A stretch of DNA of 64,000 nucleotides, taken from contig CP172536.1 in assembly GCA_044598425.1 (NCBI GenBank), positions 682,001-746,000 on the forward strand, given 5' to 3'. This stretch comes from JAEVLT01 sp044598425 (GTDB taxonomy: Bacteria; Bacillota; Bacilli; Bacillales; Cytobacillaceae). The notes beneath the pieces were generated by a model, which searched no databases, was not told where the DNA came from, and was given only the letters and a program-made list of their open reading frames with translations. This document shows, piece after piece, positions 59,064 to 64,000 of the stretch (positions are counted from its first letter, which is position 1; each line of letters begins with the position of its first letter). The position numbers were made by a program, and so were the translations under genes.

Positions 59064-59502
59064 GTGACCCACAATCTTTTGAAAGAAGCGTTGGAAACCT
59101 TAAAAGAAACAGGAGTCCGCATTACTCCGCAACGTCATGCGATACTTGAATATTTAATAAACTCGATGTCGCATCCAACTGCAGATGAAATTTATAAATC
59201 CTTAGAAGGAAAATTTCCAAACATGAGTGTGGCAACGGTTTACAATAATTTACGGGTATTTCGTGAGGTAGGTTTAGTTAAAGAACTGACCTATGGTGAT
59301 GCTTCCAGCCGCTTTGATTTTGTTACGACTGAACATTACCATGTTATTTTGCGAGAAGTGTGGCAAGATCGTTGATTTTCACTATCCAGGACTTGATGAA
59401 GTGGAGCAATTGGCATCACATGTTACGGGCTTTAAAGTTGGACATCATCGCATGGAGATCTATGGTGTTTGTCCTGATTGCAATGTAAAAGATGTTCATT
59501 AA
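59064..59502 (+). pseudogene. perR: Peroxide-stress repressor PerR, frameshifted in this sequence
   Basis: PerR is a Fur-family repressor that senses peroxide through bound iron or manganese. The N-terminal frame has the helix-turn-helix (MSVATVYNNLRVFR) and the metal ligands H in MSHPTADE, D in SRFDF and H-x-H in TEHYH. Then an extra T in a T4 run (59347-59350) shifts the frame just before the first structural zinc pair, which should read ICEKCGK. The other frame continues perfectly (CEKCGKIVDFHYPGLDE to GVCPDC) to 59502. Read across, the gene gives about 145 residues, full length. A GTG start follows AGAGGTG. The shift may be real or a sequencing error in a homopolymer. Confidence 0.85.
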
Positions 59503-59510
59503 TTTTTTGT

Positions 59511-59551
59511 AAAATAAAAGCTATCTCAAATTGCGAGATAGCTTTTATTTT
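59511..59551. terminator. Bidirectional terminator between perR and ygzB
   Basis: AAAATAAAAGCTATCTC and GAGATAGCTTTTATTTT form a perfect 17-bp stem with a 7-base loop. It overlaps the last bases of ygzB. Confidence 0.92.
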
Positions 59552-59934
59552 TTTCTTGTGAACTGTTTATTCTGCAGGTTTAGATCAATTGCGTCTTTTC
59601 GATTATATTTTTCATCAAATTCTTTTCCTTCGAGCTGACGGTCCAATGTTAAAGGTTCTCGGCAGTACGTGCACATATCAACCCGTCCGAGCATTTTAGT
59701 AGGCCTTCCGCAGCTTGGACAAACCACTTGGATCGTTTTCATGGAAAGCATGCCGATCCAAAAGTAAACAACGGTACTGGCGATAATGAATAGAAGTCCC
59801 AAAACCATAAATATGGTCATGACGATTGGCTGATTGTGAAAGTAAATTCCGCCGTACATGACAATAAAGCCAATAAAGATTAAGCTCAAGGCGAAAGTGC
59901 GAATTTTATTTATTTTGCTTGAATACTTGGCCAT
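59545..59934 (-). CDS. ygzB: YgzB (UPF0295) membrane protein with zinc ribbon
   Basis: This 129-residue protein has two membrane segments (about 12-32 and 42-65) and a C-terminal zinc-ribbon-like pair of CxxC motifs: CPSCGRPTKMLGRVDMCTYC. It begins MAKYSSKINKIRTFALS, as YgzB does. Its function is unknown. The ATG at 59934 follows AGGAGGGG; the frame is open for another 13 codons without support. It lies between perR and ygxA as in B. subtilis. Confidence 0.88.
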   Translation of the reverse strand: MAKYSSKINKIRTFALSLIFIGFIVMYGGIYFHNQPIVMTIFMVLGLLFIIASTVVYFWIGMLSMKTIQVVCPSCGRPTKMLGRVDMCTYCREPLTLDRQLEGKEFDEKYNRKDAIDLNLQNKQFTRKK

Positions 59935-60080
59935 CCAAACCCCTCCTAGGGAAACTATACCATATTTAAACAAATAGAAAAATGAATTGCGAGGGTTATG
60001 TAATTTTATCTTTCGCCAAAGAAGGAGATTCTCTCTTGTTGTCGAAAATATACGCTATCGCTAAAATTGGAGGAAAGAAA

Positions 60081-60956
60081 ATGGAAGATATTCTTCGACC
60101 CATCTACCAAGAGAGAGCGAGCCAATCAAATACTCTTGGTGTACTTATGGTAGAGAAAAAACAGTTGTCAATTGATCTAACAGATTCTTTTGACGTTATT
60201 TTACTCATTATTGTGAAGGACGCGGAACAGCCGCTATTTATAAAACATTACACATTTAAAGAAAAAAAGGCTGCTATGCATGTAATAGATGAAAAGCAGT
60301 TGAATGAGTGGATCTTATTAGGAAGCAATCGTAAAATAGTTGAGTGGCTTTATCATTCTCAAATCCTTTTTGATCGCAATGAATATATAGCCAACTTGAA
60401 GAAAGAACTGCAGGAGTTTCCTTTTTATGGCCGCAAGGTAAAGATGGGAATCGAGTTCGCGAAATTGATTCGCCGGTTTATTGACGGGAAAGCAATGTTT
60501 GAGAACCATCATTATCTTGATGCTTACAATCATGTTGTACACTCCCTGCATCACCTCGCAAGGCTTGCAGTGATCGAAAGCGGGCTTCATCCTGAACTGA
60601 CAGTATGGCATCAGGTAAAAAAAATAGAGCCTGAAATTTATAAATTATATGAAGAATTGGTAAAAAGTGAAGAAACGCTTGAAAAAAGACTTGAGCTATT
60701 ATTTCTGGCGAGTGAATTTATGATTCATTCACGAACATCTATCGGTGCTGCTCATATATTAGATGTGCTGGAAGAACGTGAATATTGGTCGATAAATGAA
60801 ATGTTAAATGATAAGGAACTTCTGCCGTACTCTGTTGATTTGGGTGTTCTTCTTGAATATTTAATTGACAAGCAGCTTTTGGAAGTGGTTGAGATACAGA
60901 CAAAAGGCCAAAGGGTTTACCATCGGTATTATAAAGTCAAAGAAAAATTATCTTAA
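60081..60956 (+). CDS. ygxA: YgxA nucleotidyltransferase-like protein
   Basis: This 291-residue protein of the nucleotidyltransferase-like fold begins MEDILRPIYQERAS and ends with a wing-like YHRYYKVKEKLS. The middle includes FENHHYLDAYNHVVHSL. It corresponds to B. subtilis YgxA, always next to an rRNA operon; role unknown. The ATG at 60081 follows TTGGAGGAAAG; the frame is open for 33 more codons upstream to 59982 without a ribosome site. Confidence 0.85.
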   Translation: MEDILRPIYQERASQSNTLGVLMVEKKQLSIDLTDSFDVILLIIVKDAEQPLFIKHYTFKEKKAAMHVIDEKQLNEWILLGSNRKIVEWLYHSQILFDRNEYIANLKKELQEFPFYGRKVKMGIEFAKLIRRFIDGKAMFENHHYLDAYNHVVHSLHHLARLAVIESGLHPELTVWHQVKKIEPEIYKLYEELVKSEETLEKRLELLFLASEFMIHSRTSIGAAHILDVLEEREYWSINEMLNDKELLPYSVDLGVLLEYLIDKQLLEVVEIQTKGQRVYHRYYKVKEKLS

Positions 60957-60974
60957 AAAAATATAATTAAGGTA

Positions 60975-61003
60975 TTGACCTAATTCAAGATCCTTGGTAT
61001 ATT
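60975..61003 (+). promoter_or_regulatory. rrn promoter P1
   Basis: TTGACC (60975-60980) and TATATT (60998-61003) with a 17-base spacer. It lies upstream of the hairpin at 61009, so its transcript would start with that hairpin. Confidence 0.6.
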
Positions 61004-61008
61004 AATAA

Positions 61009-61056
61009 CCGTCGCTGCGAAAGATTGTAAGAGTTTCGCGAGCGACGGATTTTCTT
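61009..61056 (+). terminator. ygxA terminator between the two rrn promoters
   Basis: CCGTCGCT-GCGAAA pairs with TTTCGC-GAGCGACGG (one bulge on each side) and is followed by ATTTTCTTTT. It should end ygxA transcription. Confidence 0.75.
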
Positions 61057-61069
61057 TTGAAAAAAGTAA

Positions 61070-61098
61070 TTGACATTTATTAATTGAAATGTTATATT
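61070..61098 (+). promoter_or_regulatory. rrn promoter P2
   Basis: A perfect TTGACA (61070-61075) and TATATT (61093-61098) with a 17-base spacer, about 150 bases before the 16S gene. A hairpin GTCGCT/AGCGAC (61105-61120) and a boxA-like TGTTCTTTGAAAACT (61136-61150) follow, as in Bacillus rRNA leaders. Confidence 0.82.
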
Positions 61099-61243
61099 AA
61101 GAAAGTCGCTTCTGAGCGACGGACATTAAAAGGCTTGTTCTTTGAAAACTAAACAAACAATACGTCAACAAATAATCATGATGTTTGCTTATCTTTAGGA
61201 AGCAGCATCAGCCAACGTTAATTTAAAATGAGCTATATCAAAT

Positions 61244-64000
<2,757 letters not shown>

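Noticed and set aside
59064..59502. Two separate overlapping genes at the perR locus
   Set aside because: Both pieces align to one PerR protein and join at a single extra T; a frameshift explains everything.

Overview
The window is a chromosomal segment from a spore-forming member of the Bacillaceae. Evidence is small acid-soluble spore protein genes (sspK, an sspE-type gamma SASP), the spore-cortex deacetylase pdaA, Bacillus-type Shine-Dalgarno sites, and a gene order that follows the Bacillus subtilis yfk-yfj-yfh-yga-rrnD region. The 16S sequence is clearly Bacillaceae, but I do not assign a species from memory.

Layout. 1-10.7 kb: a 3'-truncated SPC-type P1B metal ATPase (pfeT/zosA-like), an MFS transporter (yfkF), the Ca2+/H+ antiporter chaA, yfkD, a small SE1561-like gene, a class I Fe-S fumarase, pdaA, a DNA glycosylase (yfjP) and an rRNA uracil methyltransferase (yfjO). 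10.7-20 kb is accessory: a Cys-motif protein beside a decayed amidohydrolase, a thioesterase pair, a LysR regulator, a two-domain glutaredoxin-like disulfide oxidoreductase whose second catalytic Cys codon is an in-frame UGA, a polar amino acid (probably glutamine) ABC transporter, DUF2533 and DoxX genes, and repeats.

20.4-33 kb: a complete ornithine/arginine biosynthetic block, argCJBD-carAB-argF then argG and argH, with ARG-box candidates and a cre-like site ahead of argC. 33-34.5 kb: a SAM (S-box) riboswitch with its terminator upstream of homoserine dehydrogenase, then a cluster of six same-strand DnaA-box-like sequences. 34.6-44.6 kb: yfhD, yfhE, recX, a truncated SDR, yfhH, sspK, yfhJ, yfhP, mutY, yfhS, fabL, sspE, ygaB, ygaC, ygaD. 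44.6-46 kb: gene debris (a putP fragment and a hybrid ABC ATPase). 46-61 kb: ygaE, a glutamate synthase large subunit with no adjacent small subunit, gsaB, a three-gene ABC-2 exporter, a K+ channel-like protein, bcp, a PduO-type adenosyltransferase, perR (frameshifted in this sequence but with its PerR box intact), ygzB and ygxA. From 61.2 kb: an rRNA operon (16S, a spacer without tRNA, start of 23S).

Themes. The arginine genes form one biosynthetic route from glutamate, with carbamoyl phosphate made in the same cluster. Redox and metal genes (P-type ATPase, bcp, perR, disulfide oxidoreductase) are scattered rather than in one system. A mosaic dispersed repeat occurs at least four times, including one tandem pair. 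The strongest oddities are the UGA in the CPYC motif with a SECIS-like hairpin directly after it, the DnaA-box cluster, and the perR frameshift.
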